Shown here: piece after piece, positions 1-7,665 of the stretch
Layout: each line of letters opens with the position of its first letter
Numbering within the stretch: the stretch's first letter is position 1
Source of the DNA: Fibrobacter sp.
GTDB lineage: Bacteria; Fibrobacterota; Fibrobacteria; Fibrobacterales; Fibrobacteraceae
Length of the DNA: 64,000 nucleotides
Assembly (NCBI GenBank): GCA_024398815.1
Contig: JAKSIL010000014.1
Coordinates: 1-64,000, forward strand
Reading direction: 5' to 3'
Translations under genes and position numbers: made by a program
The notes under the pieces: model-generated
Seen by the model: only the letters and a program-made list of their open reading frames with translations
Database searches by the model: none
Told to the model about the DNA's origin: nothing

Positions 1-89
1 CTCGTTCGTTTTTTATAACGAATTCAATTTACAGACTTTTTTTCACAGGCTCAATAAAAACATTAAATATTTATGCATAACAAGCTCCT

Positions 90-323
90 TTATATTTCTT
101 TTCCCATACGGGCTGTATAACTTATATAGATTATAACATCATCAATGACATTTGGATTAAATCCATACGTCATTTCATTGTTCTCGTTCTCTTTCGCTTC
201 ATAGCCATTAACGGTCAGCATCCATTCTGAAATAGCTCCCGCACCTTCAAACGGATTGAATTTACCATCCTTAAATCTAAAATCAAATTCACCATTATTT
301 TGATGGGCTATACTAGTAGCCAT
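90..323 (-). CDS. small hypothetical protein, cassette gene
   Basis: A 77-residue soluble protein with no signal peptide or motif that I recognise; it is acidic and Asn-rich. The listed ATG is not preceded by a clear ribosome-binding site. The same frame stays open upstream through the 33-bp repeat at 341-373, where it would read LIGALFEPEEN before this Met, so the gene may be the 3' part of a longer modular protein. It lies downstream of the minus-strand lipoprotein gene at 385-987 with one repeat copy between them. No function is proposed. Confidence 0.45.
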   Translation of the reverse strand: MATSIAHQNNGEFDFRFKDGKFNPFEGAGAISEWMLTVNGYEAKENENNEMTYGFNPNVIDDVIIYISYTARMGKEI

Positions 324-340
324 CGTTTGGACTCCAATGT

Positions 341-373
341 TTTCCTCGGGTTCAAAAAGAGCCCCTATAAGAT
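341..373 (-). repeat. 33-bp cassette repeat, copy R1
   Basis: A 33-nt sequence identical to the copy at 1068-1100 and with one mismatch to 4155-4187. On the minus strand it starts ATCTTATAGGGGCTC, ends GAACCCGAGGAAA, and can encode LIGALFEPEE. It separates the genes at 385-987 and 90-323. Confidence 0.85.
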
Positions 374-384
374 ATAAACCAAAA

Positions 385-987
385 TTAGGGAACTTCTATA
401 AAATATTTTTCATCTAATTTACGATATGTATCGTAGTAGTCTCTTTTATCCCAATACTTTACCGTGTAATGATAGATTGTATCGTTCTCAGCGCTCAAAA
501 CAAGAGGTTTCATCCTATCCCATTCAATATTATATTTTTCCCTTTTTTCATATGCAGAAGTGTCTAATCCAAAAAATATTTGCGTAATCAAAACAGAACG
601 GATATAGGAATCCATATCAATTTCTTTTTCCGCAAGCAGGTAACTATTTCCGCTTTTTTTACTTTTCAGTAAAATTTTAACCTCGTGTTTTCCCCTTAAA
701 AGATTCACACATCCAAAAAAATTATTCCTAAAATACGCATTGCAATAAGAATGCGTGTATTTTTCAACATGAACATTTTCAGTCATGTCTAAATCAGAAA
801 CATGAAATTTATGTCGGAAAATGTCCATTGTATCGCCATCGAGAAAATAAACCAGCTCATAATTATCCGCATCATTTTCTCTTTCGTCCAAGAACCCCCA
901 AATATAAATTTTTTCAACATTACGATAAAAGCAAGACGATAGCAGCAAAGCAAAAATCAAAAAAACTATAATTCTAAACATGACCAT
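385..987 (-). CDS. predicted lipoprotein of unknown function
   Basis: A 200-residue protein starting with a short basic and hydrophobic signal (MVMFRIIVFLIFALLLSSC), so Cys19 is a likely lipidation site. The remainder is rich in Tyr, Asp and charged residues and I do not recognise a domain. An alternative start two codons later (MFRII) is possible. The gene is AT-rich and lies between two perfect copies of the 33-bp repeat (341-373 and 1068-1100), like a cassette. Outer-membrane or periplasmic location is inferred from the lipobox only. Confidence 0.6.
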   Translation of the reverse strand: MVMFRIIVFLIFALLLSSCFYRNVEKIYIWGFLDERENDADNYELVYFLDGDTMDIFRHKFHVSDLDMTENVHVEKYTHSYCNAYFRNNFFGCVNLLRGKHEVKILLKSKKSGNSYLLAEKEIDMDSYIRSVLITQIFFGLDTSAYEKREKYNIEWDRMKPLVLSAENDTIYHYTVKYWDKRDYYDTYRKLDEKYFIEVP

Positions 988-990
988 TCC

Positions 991-1173
991 CTAATAGTAC
1001 AGATAAGTATTTCTAAGCCCCCATGGATACAGACCATTGGGAGATCGTGGGGTGTAATACGGGTTGTTTTCCTCGGGTTCAAAAAGAGCCCCTATAAGAT
1101 GTCCTTTGCTAAAATACCTTATTTTATGCGGGTTGGCAAGCGAATTGGCGTTGAAAAAATCAGAAAAATTCAA
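991..1173 (-). pseudogene. short ORF across repeat R2, probable remnant of a modular gene
   Basis: A 60-residue reading frame containing RYFSKGHLIGALFEPEENN, which is the translated 33-bp repeat plus about six preceding residues. It ends three bases before the lipoprotein gene at 987. The segment around RYFSKG is also recognisable, in decayed form, upstream of the gene at 4188-4556. It could be a small expressed protein, a leader for the lipoprotein, or the left-over N-terminus of a larger gene; nothing seen decides this. Confidence 0.3.
1068..1100 (-). repeat. 33-bp cassette repeat, copy R2
   Basis: Identical over 33 nt to 341-373. Homology to the copy near 4542-4596 continues for about 25 further bases on the right-hand side (TTTGCTAAAATACCTT versus TTTGCTAAGATACCTT). 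Confidence 0.85.
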
Positions 1174-1449
1174 TAAAATCTTTGCTTTTGTGCGTTTTTT
1201 TGCAGAATGTCAAATATTGACATCTACTTGTACTTATATTTCCCTGTGAAAATTTCTGCACTGGTTGGCCCAATTTTAGGAAACCTTGCTTGAAAGTGCA
1301 AGTTGTCTAAAGGTGTTTTTGGCACGAAAATGCAGTTTTATTCCGTTTTTTTGTTGGTGTGTGAAAAAGGATTGGTTCTGAAGTCTATATTTTGTGAAAA
1401 ATTTCAAAAATAAAGTCCATGTTTTGTGAAAACAGGCTATATTTAGGGT

Positions 1450-2790
1450 ATGAAGACGGAAATTCGTAGAAAGATAGACTCGTTCCTTATGGAATGGAAA
1501 CGCTCGCCGAGGCGGCTGCCTCTGGTTGTCAGGGGGGCAAGGCAGGTGGGCAAAACCCACTCTATCCGAAAGTTTGGAGCCTCCTACAAGTCGTTTATCG
1601 AAATCAACTTTGTCGACAACCCAGAATTCAAGGGCATTTTTTCGAACGGGTATTCCGCGGTGGATGTTATACGGCAAATATCCTTTTTCAATCCGTCTTT
1701 CCAGTTTATTCCGAACGAAACACTGATTTTTTTTGATGAAATGCAAGAGCAGCCGGACTGCTCGACGTGCCTTAAGTTTTTTGCGGAGGACGGCCGTTTT
1801 GATGTGATTTGCAGCGGCTCCATGATGGGGCTGAACTACAAGAAAATCTCCTCGAACAGCGTGGGCTACAAGATTGACTATGTCATGCACTCCCTGGATT
1901 TCGATGAATTCCTTTATGCGAAGGGTTATGGCGACGAAATCGCCGAAGATATTTTCACCCACCTAAAAAATGTTACACCTTTTAGTGATGCCGAATACGG
2001 GCACCTGTACAACCTGTTTCTGGAGTACGCCGTTGTCGGCGGCATGCCTGCCGTGGTCCGCGAATTTATCCAAAGCGGAACTTTCACGAATGTGGGTGAA
2101 ATGCAGCGCCAGTTGATATTCGATTACGAAGAGGACATCACCAAATATGCCGAGGGGGTCGACAAGGCCCGCATCAAGGCGGTTTATCGACATATCCCGA
2201 AGTTCCTTGCGCAGGAAAATAAGAAATTCCAGATATCGAAAGTTGCAAAGAATGCTCGCAGCCGTGATTACCTGGGCAGTGTGGAGTGGCTGCGCGACGC
2301 GGGCATCATCAATGTGTGCTACAACTTGGACAAGGCAGAACTGCCCCTCAAAGGAAATTATAACGAGAGCAAGTACAAGGTTTACTTTCACGACACTAGC
2401 CTTCTTATGGCATGCCTCGACGAAGAATCCGCCGAGGATTTGCGAAGGAACAAAAACCTGGGAACGTTCAAGGGCGCCATCTACGAGAATCTGGTCGGAG
2501 AAACACTTGTCAAGGCAGGGTTTGACCTTTACTACTACCAAAAGGAAAACTCGCAACTCGAGATGGACTTTTTTGTGCGGACTGTCGATTCGCTCGTGCC
2601 CGTAGAAGTCAAGGCGAATGATGGGGCTACTCGCTCCCTGAACATGCTGGTAAACGATTCTGCATACAAGGATATCAAGTTTGGCATTAAACTGGCTAAC
2701 AGGAACATCGGATTTAACGGAAAGTTCTACACAATCCCATACTTTTGTGCATTCCTGCTCAAGAGATTTCTGAAGGACGTGGAGTTCTGA
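1450..2790 (+). CDS. AAA-type ATPase with C-terminal DUF4143
   Basis: A 446-residue protein of the DUF4143 ATPase family. Walker A is GARQVGKT at residues 29-36 and Walker B is LIFFDE at 92-97, followed by the sensor-like stretch ICSGSMMG. The C-terminal third contains the family's typical EVK-type stretch (PVEVKAND), which resembles a nuclease-fold core. Full family length with no frameshift. These proteins are common in gut bacteria and archaea; their cellular role is not settled. It is monocistronic and sits next to toxin-antitoxin genes in the variable left end of the window. The ATG at 1450 follows a short AT-rich leader. Confidence 0.85.
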   Translation: MKTEIRRKIDSFLMEWKRSPRRLPLVVRGARQVGKTHSIRKFGASYKSFIEINFVDNPEFKGIFSNGYSAVDVIRQISFFNPSFQFIPNETLIFFDEMQEQPDCSTCLKFFAEDGRFDVICSGSMMGLNYKKISSNSVGYKIDYVMHSLDFDEFLYAKGYGDEIAEDIFTHLKNVTPFSDAEYGHLYNLFLEYAVVGGMPAVVREFIQSGTFTNVGEMQRQLIFDYEEDITKYAEGVDKARIKAVYRHIPKFLAQENKKFQISKVAKNARSRDYLGSVEWLRDAGIINVCYNLDKAELPLKGNYNESKYKVYFHDTSLLMACLDEESAEDLRRNKNLGTFKGAIYENLVGETLVKAGFDLYYYQKENSQLEMDFFVRTVDSLVPVEVKANDGATRSLNMLVNDSAYKDIKFGIKLANRNIGFNGKFYTIPYFCAFLLKRFLKDVEF

Positions 2791-2976
2791 GAATTTTATC
2801 TGCTGTTCGTTTCCGAGAACAAAGTTGACGTTGTTGGGGCGGGGTAGGTTATTAGTCCGTGGCTCTAACCGATTGATTTTGTATGCTGAAAATTAAAATT
2901 TCTACTATTCTGATACCGATTTGATACCTTTTGTGGTGAAATTTTGTATATTTTATGAAAACTGTAGAGAGGTTTT

Positions 2977-3324
2977 ATGACTCAGGTAGCTTTCAGCGTC
3001 AGGATGGATTCAGACCTTAAGAAGGAATTCGAGGAACAGTGCGAAAATTTTGGCATGTCTATGGCGACGGCTATAAACGTTTTCGCCCGTACGGTTGTCC
3101 GTGAAAAACGCATTCCCTTTGAAGTCTCTTCCAAGCCTGTTTTGGATAATGCCACGATGATGGTTGCGGACAAACGTGCCGTTTACAATGCCGGCGTGAG
3201 CAATGCCAGCAGAATGCTGAAAATAATGCAGGCACTTTCTCTAGAAGCTGAAAAAGCAGGCGTTTCTGACATGTCCTTGGATGAAATCAATGCAGAAATC
3301 GATGCTGCCAGGAACGGCCGATGA
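2977..3324 (+). CDS. RelB/DinJ family antitoxin
   Basis: A 115-residue protein with the ribbon-helix-helix start typical of this family: the MTQVAFSVRMDSDLKKEFEE strand and helix, then GMSMATAINVFARTVVREKRIPFEV. In the family this region dimerises, binds the operator and represses the operon, while the C-terminus neutralises a toxin. A GAGAGG ribosome site lies just upstream of the ATG. Its last codons overlap (ATGA) a 55-codon ORF at 3321-3488 where the toxin gene should be, but that ORF is far too short for a RelE or full PIN toxin. The antitoxin is therefore probably orphaned, though otherwise intact. Confidence 0.8.
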   Translation: MTQVAFSVRMDSDLKKEFEEQCENFGMSMATAINVFARTVVREKRIPFEVSSKPVLDNATMMVADKRAVYNAGVSNASRMLKIMQALSLEAEKAGVSDMSLDEINAEIDAARNGR

Positions 3325-3488
3325 ACGCCGTCGCTGTGATTCCTTCAAGCCCGTTTGCCTTGTCGCCTAGAGATTTTGTGGAAAAGGTCCTCGGGTTGTT
3401 TTTGTATATAGATCATCTCAAAACAATGATTTTGTTAGGTCATGGCTGTGTCCCGAATTGGAAAGGGTGGCGCAACGTGCATAAATAA
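3321..3488 (+). pseudogene. 55-codon ORF coupled to the RelB-like gene, possible toxin remnant
   Basis: This ORF overlaps the antitoxin stop codon in an ATGA junction, the usual antitoxin-toxin arrangement, and ends at TAA 3486-3488. The first 25 residues (VAVIPSSPFALSPRDFVEKV) resemble the C-terminal strand and helix of PIN-domain toxins, which often end with a '.sP.eFl' motif. That would fit an internal deletion that left the antitoxin joined to the last part of a PIN gene. The later part (HGCVPNWKGWRNVHK) is unrecognised. The similarity is from memory of the family and weak. Confidence 0.35.
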
Positions 3489-3509
3489 TGTATATTCTTT
3501 CTTAGAAAT

Positions 3510-3743
3510 ATGGAGCGCTCTATGGGAACTGTTCTGAACCCGACTCAATTGCATCTGTTGAAGATGTTTTCCTTTGCCAAGGATTCTAAAGCCTTGGAAG
3601 AAATTCGTGTTGCCTTGATGGATGTTTTTGCCAAGCGGGTCGAGGACGGCATGGATTCGTTGTGGGAATCCGGCGAGTGGGACGACGAAAAAAATGAAGC
3701 GGTCTTAAACGAGCACCTTCGGACGCCTTACAAGAATATATGA
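3510..3743 (+). CDS. probable antitoxin paired with a PIN toxin
   Basis: A 77-residue acidic helical protein (GTVLNPTQLHLLKMFSFAKD ... LNEHLRTPY). Proteins of this pattern are commonly found immediately upstream of PIN-family toxins in Bacteroidetes and Fibrobacteres, where they are taken to be the antitoxin. The stop codon overlaps the PIN start (ATGA at 3740-3743), so the two are translationally coupled. The second Met (3522, MGTVLNPTQ) may be the true start, because the conserved part begins there. A TATATT-like -10 element is present at about 3489-3495. Confidence 0.7.
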   Translation: MERSMGTVLNPTQLHLLKMFSFAKDSKALEEIRVALMDVFAKRVEDGMDSLWESGEWDDEKNEAVLNEHLRTPYKNI

Positions 3744-4144
3744 GAATTGTTCTTGACACGAATTGCCTTTTGGCGTCCCTTTCTAAACGAGGTGCTTATT
3801 TCAATGTCTGGCGAGGACTGCAGGAAGGTAAATACATTCTTTGCGTTTCAAACGAAATTCTTGACGAATACGAAGAGATTATTGAACAAAAGACGAATTC
3901 AATGATTGCTTCGAATGTTGTTCAGACCCTTTTGAATTCTCCTTCTGTAGAACTTGTTGACACTTTCTTTCGGTTCGACCTGATTAAGAAAGATCCGGAC
4001 GACAACAAGTTTGTTGACTGTGCCATTGCTGGAAATGCGACATTCGTCGTATCAAATGATTCTCATTTCGATATCCTCCGAGAGGTGGAATTTCCGAAAC
4101 TAATCTTAAAAAGTTTGCAAGAATTTTCCGCAATGCTGCGGTAG
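3740..4144 (+). CDS. PIN-domain toxin (putative endoribonuclease)
   Basis: A 134-residue PIN protein. Acidic active-site residues are visible in order: Asp6 in MRIVLDTNCLL, the EILDEYEEI segment, and the paired Asp residues in DPDDNKFVDCAIAGNATFVV and VSNDSHFDIL. The family cleaves RNA and is held in check by its operon partner, here the 77-residue protein just upstream. Length and motifs look complete. The 33-bp cassette repeat R3 begins only ten bases beyond the stop codon, so the module abuts the neighbouring cassette. Confidence 0.85.
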   Translation: MRIVLDTNCLLASLSKRGAYFNVWRGLQEGKYILCVSNEILDEYEEIIEQKTNSMIASNVVQTLLNSPSVELVDTFFRFDLIKKDPDDNKFVDCAIAGNATFVVSNDSHFDILREVEFPKLILKSLQEFSAMLR

Positions 4145-4154
4145 CGTAAACATC

Positions 4155-4187
4155 TTTCCCCGGGTTCAAAAAGAGCCCCTATAAGAT
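4155..4187 (-). repeat. 33-bp cassette repeat, copy R3
   Basis: One mismatch (C for T at the fifth position of the plus-strand sequence TTTCCCCGGGTTC) relative to R1 and R2. It directly abuts the stop codon of the minus-strand gene at 4188-4556. Confidence 0.8.
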
Positions 4188-4556
4188 TTATCGTTCAATA
4201 ATAGTTCCATTCTTGTATTCAAATTCAGCAAAAAAGCCTGACGATTGATTCCATATTTCATAAATACCAAACAATGAAACATATACATCATATCCACCAT
4301 CACTAGAAAACCAGAAGATGATAGAATTTTCTTTTTCTATAACGCGATTGCACCACATATTTTCTTTAGAATAAATTTCGTGTTGTGCAATATACTCACG
4401 AACTTTTACAAAAGACTCTTGATATTTATTATCTATAGATATAGGACCATTGACAACTCCGAATTCTACAAATTTCACATTGAAAAACACAATTGTCACA
4501 AACATTATAAAAAAGATAATTATCCTTCTAACCAAGTCTATTTTCCTCGGGTTCAA
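4188..4556 (-). CDS. small membrane-anchored protein, cassette gene
   Basis: Up to 122 residues with one N-terminal hydrophobic segment (RIIIFFIMFVTIVFFNV), followed by an extracytoplasmic domain that I cannot assign. The reported start is TTG inside repeat R4. The first ATG in the frame would give MFVTIVFF, so a start just before the transmembrane segment is more plausible than the upstream one. The gene is bounded by repeats R4 (5' side) and R3 (3' side), the same arrangement as the lipoprotein at 385-987. Confidence 0.5.
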   Translation of the reverse strand: MNPRKIDLVRRIIIFFIMFVTIVFFNVKFVEFGVVNGPISIDNKYQESFVKVREYIAQHEIYSKENMWCNRVIEKENSIIFWFSSDGGYDVYVSLFGIYEIWNQSSGFFAEFEYKNGTIIER

Positions 4557-4596
4557 AAAAATATAAGCAGTTCTTTGCTAAGATACCTTTTTTACG
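4542..4596 (-). repeat. degraded cassette repeat, copy R4
   Basis: It shares TTTCCTCGGGTTCAAAAA with R1-R3 but lacks the GAGCCCCT core. The next bases match the right flank of R2 (CTTTGCTAAGATACCTTTTT versus CTTTGCTAAAATACCTTATT). It is therefore a diverged or deleted copy of the longer R2 version. Confidence 0.65.
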
Positions 4597-4633
4597 TGAT
4601 TTTGCTTCGCATTCGCTTGCGAGTTTGGCTATT

Positions 4634-4661
4634 TCTTTCGTCTTTTGTCTTTCGTCTTTCG
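4634..4661. repeat. heptanucleotide tandem repeat TCTTTCG, four units
   Basis: Units TCTTTCG, TCTTTTG, TCTTTCG and TCTTTCG stand head to tail about 50 bases before purB. A similar stretch (GTCTTTCGTCTCTCGTC) occurs inside the uvrA-like gene near 22880-22897, so this is a dispersed element rather than a purB-specific site. Confidence 0.7.
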
Positions 4662-4708
4662 TCTCATTTTCTACATTTACCCTGTAAAATTCAAAAAAAG
4701 GACGAAAA

Positions 4709-6151
4709 ATGCGTGATCAATTCGAAAGCCCGCTGATTCAGCGTTATGCTTCTAAGGAAATGAGTTTCATCTTCAGCCCGCAGTACAAGTTCCAGACTTG
4801 GCGCAAGCTGTGGATCTTCTTGGCTGAATCCGAAATGGAACTGGGACTCCCCATTACCCAGGAGCAGGTGGACGAACTGAAGGCTCACGCGACCGACATC
4901 AACTTTGACGTTGCCGAAGCCGAAGAAAAGCGCCGCCGTCACGACGTGATGAGCCACGTTTACGCTTACGGCGTGCAGTGCCCGAAGGCAAAGGGCATCA
5001 TCCACCTGGGCGCAACTTCCGCTTTCGTGGGCGACAACACCGACCTCATCCAGATGCAGCAGGCTTTGATCATCGTGCGCAAGCGTCTTTGCCGCGTGAT
5101 GGACAAGCTCAGCAAGTTCGCCATGGAATACAAGGACATGGCCCAGCTCGGCGCCACGCACTTCCAGGCAGCCCAGCTCACCACCGTGGGTAAGCGCGCT
5201 TGCCTCTGGCTCCAGGACTTGCTCATCGACCTTGAAGAAGTGAACTTCCTTATCGAAGTGCTGCCGTTCCGCGGCGTGAAGGGCACCACCGGTACTCAGG
5301 CCAGCTTCATGGACCTGTTCAACGGCGACGAAGAAAAGATTATGAAGCTCGACCGCATGGTGACCGAGAAGGCTGGTTTCAAGCGCGTGCTCACCATCAC
5401 CGGCCAGACCTACACCCGCAAGTGGGACAACCGCGTGAACCAGGTGCTCTCTTCCATCGCTCAGTCCTTGCACAAGTTCGCTACCGACATGCGCCTGATG
5501 CAGGGCAACAAGGAAGTGGAAGAACCGTTCGAAAAGACCCAGATTGGCTCCAGCGCCATGGCTTACAAGCGTAACCCGATGCGCAGCGAACGTATCTGCT
5601 CCCTGGCCCGCTTTGTGATGGCCCAGGTGAACAGCACCGCCATCACTCAGGCGACCCAGTGGTTTGAACGCACCCTCGACGATAGCGCCAACAAGCGTCT
5701 CGCCATTCCTGAAGCGTTCCTCGCCATGGATGCAATGCTCATCATCGCTGAAAACGTGACGAACGGCCTCGTGGTTTACCCGAAGGTCATCGAAAAGCGC
5801 ATCATGGCAGAACTCCCGTTCATGGCTACCGAAAACATCATCATGGAAGGCGTGAAGAATGGCGGCGACCGTCAGGAACTCCACGAAGAAATCCGCGTGA
5901 TGAGCATGGAAGCGGGCAAGGTCGTTAAGGAACAGGGCAAGGACAACGATCTCCTGGAACGCGTCCTCAAGAACGAAAAGTTCCAGAAGCTCGGCATCAC
6001 CGAAGAAAAGCTCAAGGAAATCCTCGACCTCAAGAAGTTCGTCGGCCGCGCTCCTGGCCAGGTCGTGAAGTTCGTGACCGAGGAAGTCCGCCCGGCTATC
6101 GAAGCTATCCCGGATTGGAATAATATCGACGCTGGCGAACTGAAGGTTTAA
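4709..6151 (+). CDS. purB: adenylosuccinate lyase
   Basis: A 480-residue cytoplasmic enzyme of the fumarase/aspartase superfamily. It acts twice in purine synthesis, splitting SAICAR to AICAR and adenylosuccinate to AMP, with fumarate released each time. The signature loop [14 protein letters not shown] lies at about residues 281-294, and the substrate-binding [12 protein letters not shown] and [11 protein letters not shown] segments are present. The opening ([12 protein letters not shown]) is like the eukaryote-type and Bacteroidetes-type enzymes. An AAAGGA site precedes the ATG. The gene is transcribed alone, with a strong terminator after it at 6191-6230. Codon use is the GC-rich pattern of highly expressed genes here. 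Confidence 0.97.
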   Translation: MRDQFESPLIQRYASKEMSFIFSPQYKFQTWRKLWIFLAESEMELGLPITQEQVDELKAHATDINFDVAEAEEKRRRHDVMSHVYAYGVQCPKAKGIIHLGATSAFVGDNTDLIQMQQALIIVRKRLCRVMDKLSKFAMEYKDMAQLGATHFQAAQLTTVGKRACLWLQDLLIDLEEVNFLIEVLPFRGVKGTTGTQASFMDLFNGDEEKIMKLDRMVTEKAGFKRVLTITGQTYTRKWDNRVNQVLSSIAQSLHKFATDMRLMQGNKEVEEPFEKTQIGSSAMAYKRNPMRSERICSLARFVMAQVNSTAITQATQWFERTLDDSANKRLAIPEAFLAMDAMLIIAENVTNGLVVYPKVIEKRIMAELPFMATENIIMEGVKNGGDRQELHEEIRVMSMEAGKVVKEQGKDNDLLERVLKNEKFQKLGITEEKLKEILDLKKFVGRAPGQVVKFVTEEVRPAIEAIPDWNNIDAGELKV

Positions 6152-6190
6152 CGCCTGCTGCTGTAGCGATACGGCGTTATTTTGTTGAAA

Positions 6191-6230
6191 ATCAAAGAGC
6201 CCCGGATTTTAGTCCGAGGCTCTTTTGATT
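6191..6230. terminator. bidirectional terminator between purB and a converging micro-ORF
   Basis: An inverted repeat with arms ATCAAAGAGCC and GGCTCTTTTGAT, whose T-runs on both strands would allow termination of purB and of minus-strand transcription. Confidence 0.85.
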
Positions 6231-6283
6231 TAGGGCTTGTAGGGAGGAATGTAATCTTCCCTTTCAGTTTGTGGGTTAGGCAT
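6230..6283 (-). CDS. candidate 17-residue microprotein
   Basis: The minus strand carries AAAAAGGAG, seven bases, then an ATG (6283-6281) and a 17-codon frame MPNPQTEREDYIPPYKP that stops inside the arm of the bidirectional terminator. The ribosome site is as good as any in the window, and the unit has its own terminator, so a short transcript is plausible. There is no similarity I recognise. It could also be a leader peptide or chance. Confidence 0.4.
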   Translation of the reverse strand: MPNPQTEREDYIPPYKP

Positions 6284-6316
6284 AAATGCACTCCTTTTTG
6301 TACTGACAAAAATACC

Positions 6317-6410
6317 CACTTTGCCGAATTTATTGTTGTGTGGACCGTCACAAAGTGATTTGTTTCACAAAGTGGATTTTGGGGTGTCTAAGCCAATATA
6401 TTCCACTTTG
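6317..6410. promoter_or_regulatory. cluster of CACTTTG / CAAAGTG sites
   Basis: Four copies of a heptamer occur in 94 bases: CACTTTG at 6317-6323 and 6404-6410, and two TCACAAAGTG copies at 6348-6357 and 6365-6374 in direct repeat with a 17-bp period. They lie between the minus-strand micro-ORF and the plus-strand lipoprotein at 6513, so they could be operators for divergent promoters. The binding protein is unknown. Confidence 0.45.
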
Positions 6411-6512
6411 TAATAGCCGGTGAATATGCCCCTTGCAATTGGCGGCGTTGATTATGGCCGTGTTGATGAGGGGTAGGCGTTGCCTTGCCGTTAGAATAAT
6501 TACATTTGTAAC

Positions 6513-7652
6513 ATGAAACGATTGTTTGCACATTTTATTGTTGCATGTTCGGCCTTGGCCTTGTGCTCATGCGCGGGGTCTCAACCCGAAGACAATTCCG
6601 CTGCGCGCATCAAGGCGAATGACGCCTATGAAAATCTCGAAAAGAATTCGCAAGAGGATGTGACTTCGGGAGCTTCACGGACGGTCGCTCCGACTGCAGG
6701 GGTTGCGGAGGCTTCGCAGGCGTCGTGCCCTGCTGAATCCGGTTTGCGCGGTCAGGGGGTGGCCGATTCTTACCAGTCGGCTTTGATGAACGCCCAGCGT
6801 GAAATTGCCGCACAGATTGAATCCACGGTAAAGTCGAAGACGGAGACGGCGACTCGTTCCGATGTCGATGCCGAAGGCAATGAAATTGTTCAGTCGTCGT
6901 ACGCCGTCCGTTCTCAGCTTTTGACGAAGCTCGAAAACGCGCAGGACGCCAAGGTGGTGTTCTCGGGCGAAAAGAACGGAAAATTTTCCGTGGTGGCCTG
7001 CATGTCGTATGCCGATGCCGCTTTGCCGTTCCAAAAGAAATTTGGGGTGTTGCAGGATTCCGTAAAGCTTGGAATTGCGCTTTTTGAAAAGCAGCAGCAT
7101 CCGCTTCAGAAGCACGAAGCGTACAAAAAGGCGAAAAACCAGTTCGTGAAAATGAAGGCCGTTGAGCATATTCTTGCGGGTCTGGGTTCCGCCGATGCAG
7201 CTTCGGCTGCGGTAGATAGTGACTTTGAACGTGTCAAGGCAGCCTACAATCAGTTCCGGTCGAGCTTCGCCATGTATTTGGACGCCTCGGTTGCGGATGC
7301 GTCGCAGGGGGCTCTCGATCCTTCCGTAGCGCGTCTGCAAAAATTGATTTTTGAACGCGTCTCCAAGAATTTCCCTGTGCGTAGCGGTGAATGCGCGAAC
7401 GGACTTAAGCTTACTTCCGTAATTTCTCCCGCTGTTTGTTCGGAAGGCTCTCTTGGAGTCTCCTGCACGGTGGATTTATCGCTGCAGGGCGGAAGTTGCG
7501 AGGGTGAAGCTTATTTTAGCTTGAGCGCCAAGGTCAAGGGAACCGGTCGCTATGACCAGGCCGAGGCCATGGACCGCATCGATAAGAATATCCTTGAAGG
7601 CGCTTGGTTCGACGACTGGTCAAAGGAATTGAGCAGGTGGAAACTTGATTGA
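6513..7652 (+). CDS. lipoprotein, LPP20-like
   Basis: A 379-residue predicted lipoprotein; the signal ends in the lipobox LCSC within ALALCSCAGSQ. The central part (GQGVADSYQSALMNAQREIAAQIESTVKS followed by a beta-rich stretch and VVACMSYADA) has the pattern of the LPP20 / FlgT-N-type fold, in which a strand-helix segment carries 'A..AR..la.qi...v.s'. The C-terminal half is unassigned. The next gene follows with a small overlap or gap, which suggests co-transcription with the thioredoxin-like gene. Role in the envelope is inferred. Confidence 0.65.
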   Translation: MKRLFAHFIVACSALALCSCAGSQPEDNSAARIKANDAYENLEKNSQEDVTSGASRTVAPTAGVAEASQASCPAESGLRGQGVADSYQSALMNAQREIAAQIESTVKSKTETATRSDVDAEGNEIVQSSYAVRSQLLTKLENAQDAKVVFSGEKNGKFSVVACMSYADAALPFQKKFGVLQDSVKLGIALFEKQQHPLQKHEAYKKAKNQFVKMKAVEHILAGLGSADAASAAVDSDFERVKAAYNQFRSSFAMYLDASVADASQGALDPSVARLQKLIFERVSKNFPVRSGECANGLKLTSVISPAVCSEGSLGVSCTVDLSLQGGSCEGEAYFSLSAKVKGTGRYDQAEAMDRIDKNILEGAWFDDWSKELSRWKLD

Positions 7653-7665
7653 TTTGTGTAAGGCT

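Noticed and set aside
2791-2976. Possible tRNA or RNA gene between the DUF4143 ATPase and the antitoxin
   Set aside because: No cloverleaf arms or terminator found; only AT-rich sequence and a TATATTTTA element.
4691-5884. Minus-strand ORF (397 codons) opposite purB
   Set aside because: Same reason: a shadow with skewed composition.
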